Assembly: GCA_031279525.1 (NCBI GenBank)
Contig: JAITIH010000098.1
Span: 1-5,061, forward strand
DNA from: Deltaproteobacteria bacterium
GTDB taxonomy: Bacteria; Desulfobacterota; Desulfarculia; Adiutricales; Adiutricaceae
DNA: 5,061 nucleotides
Direction of reading: 5' to 3'
Under the pieces are notes generated by a model that was given only the letters and a program-made list of their open reading frames with translations, made no database searches and was not told the origin of the DNA. This document shows, piece after piece, positions 4,833 through 5,061 of the stretch (position 1 is its first letter; each line of letters begins with the position of its first letter). Made by a program: the position numbers and the translations under genes.

Positions 4833-5061
4833 ATGGAACGCACTTTAAACAACGCTCAGCCAATCCCGGCGAAGGCGCCCAAAGATACATTTCAAATATA
4901 CGGCATGCCGTGGTATTATTTCGTCGTCTTTGGGCTGATGATCGCCATTGCGGCCTATATAGGCAAGCTCCCCATCGGCATGGTCGGGGCTTTTCCCCTC
5001 ATGATAGTCATGGGGGCCGTCTTTGGGCTTATTGGGGATAAAACCCCTTTCGTCAACACCT
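4833..5061 (+). CDS. 2-hydroxycarboxylate transporter family protein (CitS/MaeN-like), 3' partial
   Basis: The first 76 codons of a membrane protein that runs off the right edge. A polar N-terminus (residues 1-26) is followed by a membrane helix (about 27-46), the turn GKLPIGMVGAF, a second helix (about 49-68) and GDKTPFVNT. The pattern LPxGMxGAF, then MxxGxxxGxIGDxTPxxNT, is what I recall of the N-terminal region of the 2HCT family, sodium- or proton-coupled carriers of citrate, malate or lactate in the inner membrane. About 440 residues would be expected in full, so over 80 percent is missing. The ATG at 4833 is preceded by GAGAGGG. It is divergent from the DcuS/DcuR-type operon; B. subtilis maeN, another 2HCT gene, is controlled by the related MalK/MalR pair, so control by this system is likely. 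Which acid it carries cannot be read from this fragment. Confidence 0.82.
   Translation, partial: MERTLNNAQPIPAKAPKDTFQIYGMPWYYFVVFGLMIAIAAYIGKLPIGMVGAFPLMIVMGAVFGLIGDKTPFVNT

Overview
The window reads as bacterial chromosome from a GC-rich background (genes rich in C or G, with frequent GGCC) that nonetheless uses many TTA, CTA and CTT leucine codons and has unusually many CTAAG/CTTAG/TTAGG words. The gene set (a DcuS/CitA-type two-component system facing a 2-hydroxycarboxylate transporter, plus a WbmS-like sugar deacetylase homologue) suits a proteobacterium-like or Desulfobacterota-like organism able to live on organic acids, possibly anaerobically. This placement is an inference with low confidence.

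Left part (1-1495, + strand): the C-terminal part of a membrane-anchored YkuE-like metallophosphoesterase enters from the left edge and stops at 677. It lacks the last metal-binding motif (GHxH), so it looks 3'-truncated. A polysaccharide-deacetylase-like protein of the WbmS type follows 47 bp later (725-1495).

Convergent spacer (1496-1830): no gene. It holds a good rho-independent terminator for the + strand, a run of T-tracts spaced 9-10 bp apart, a nine-G tract, and a weaker terminator for the - strand.

Middle (1831-4163, - strand): a two-gene operon. The DcuS/CitA-family sensor kinase is upstream and its CitB/DcuR-family response regulator is downstream; they overlap by 7 bp (ATGCTAA). 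The ligand-contact pattern of the sensor domain resembles C4-dicarboxylate sensors (R..H and RxF) more than citrate sensors.

Right part (4164-5061): a 669-bp divergent intergenic region, then the first 76 codons of a 2-hydroxycarboxylate transporter (CitS/MaeN/CimH family) that runs off the right edge. The region changes from mixed/GC-rich near the kinase to AT-rich near the transporter, and contains a leader hairpin just before the kinase, four CGCCAT repeats and candidate promoters.

The simplest reading of the right half is a sensing and uptake module: the kinase detects an external di- or hydroxycarboxylate, the regulator activates the divergent transporter gene, and the transporter imports malate, citrate or a similar acid. 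This parallels MalK/MalR-maeN of Bacillus subtilis. I did not find a clearly new biological system; the most notable points are the truncated phosphoesterase, the sensor-transporter pairing, and the structured intergenic regions.
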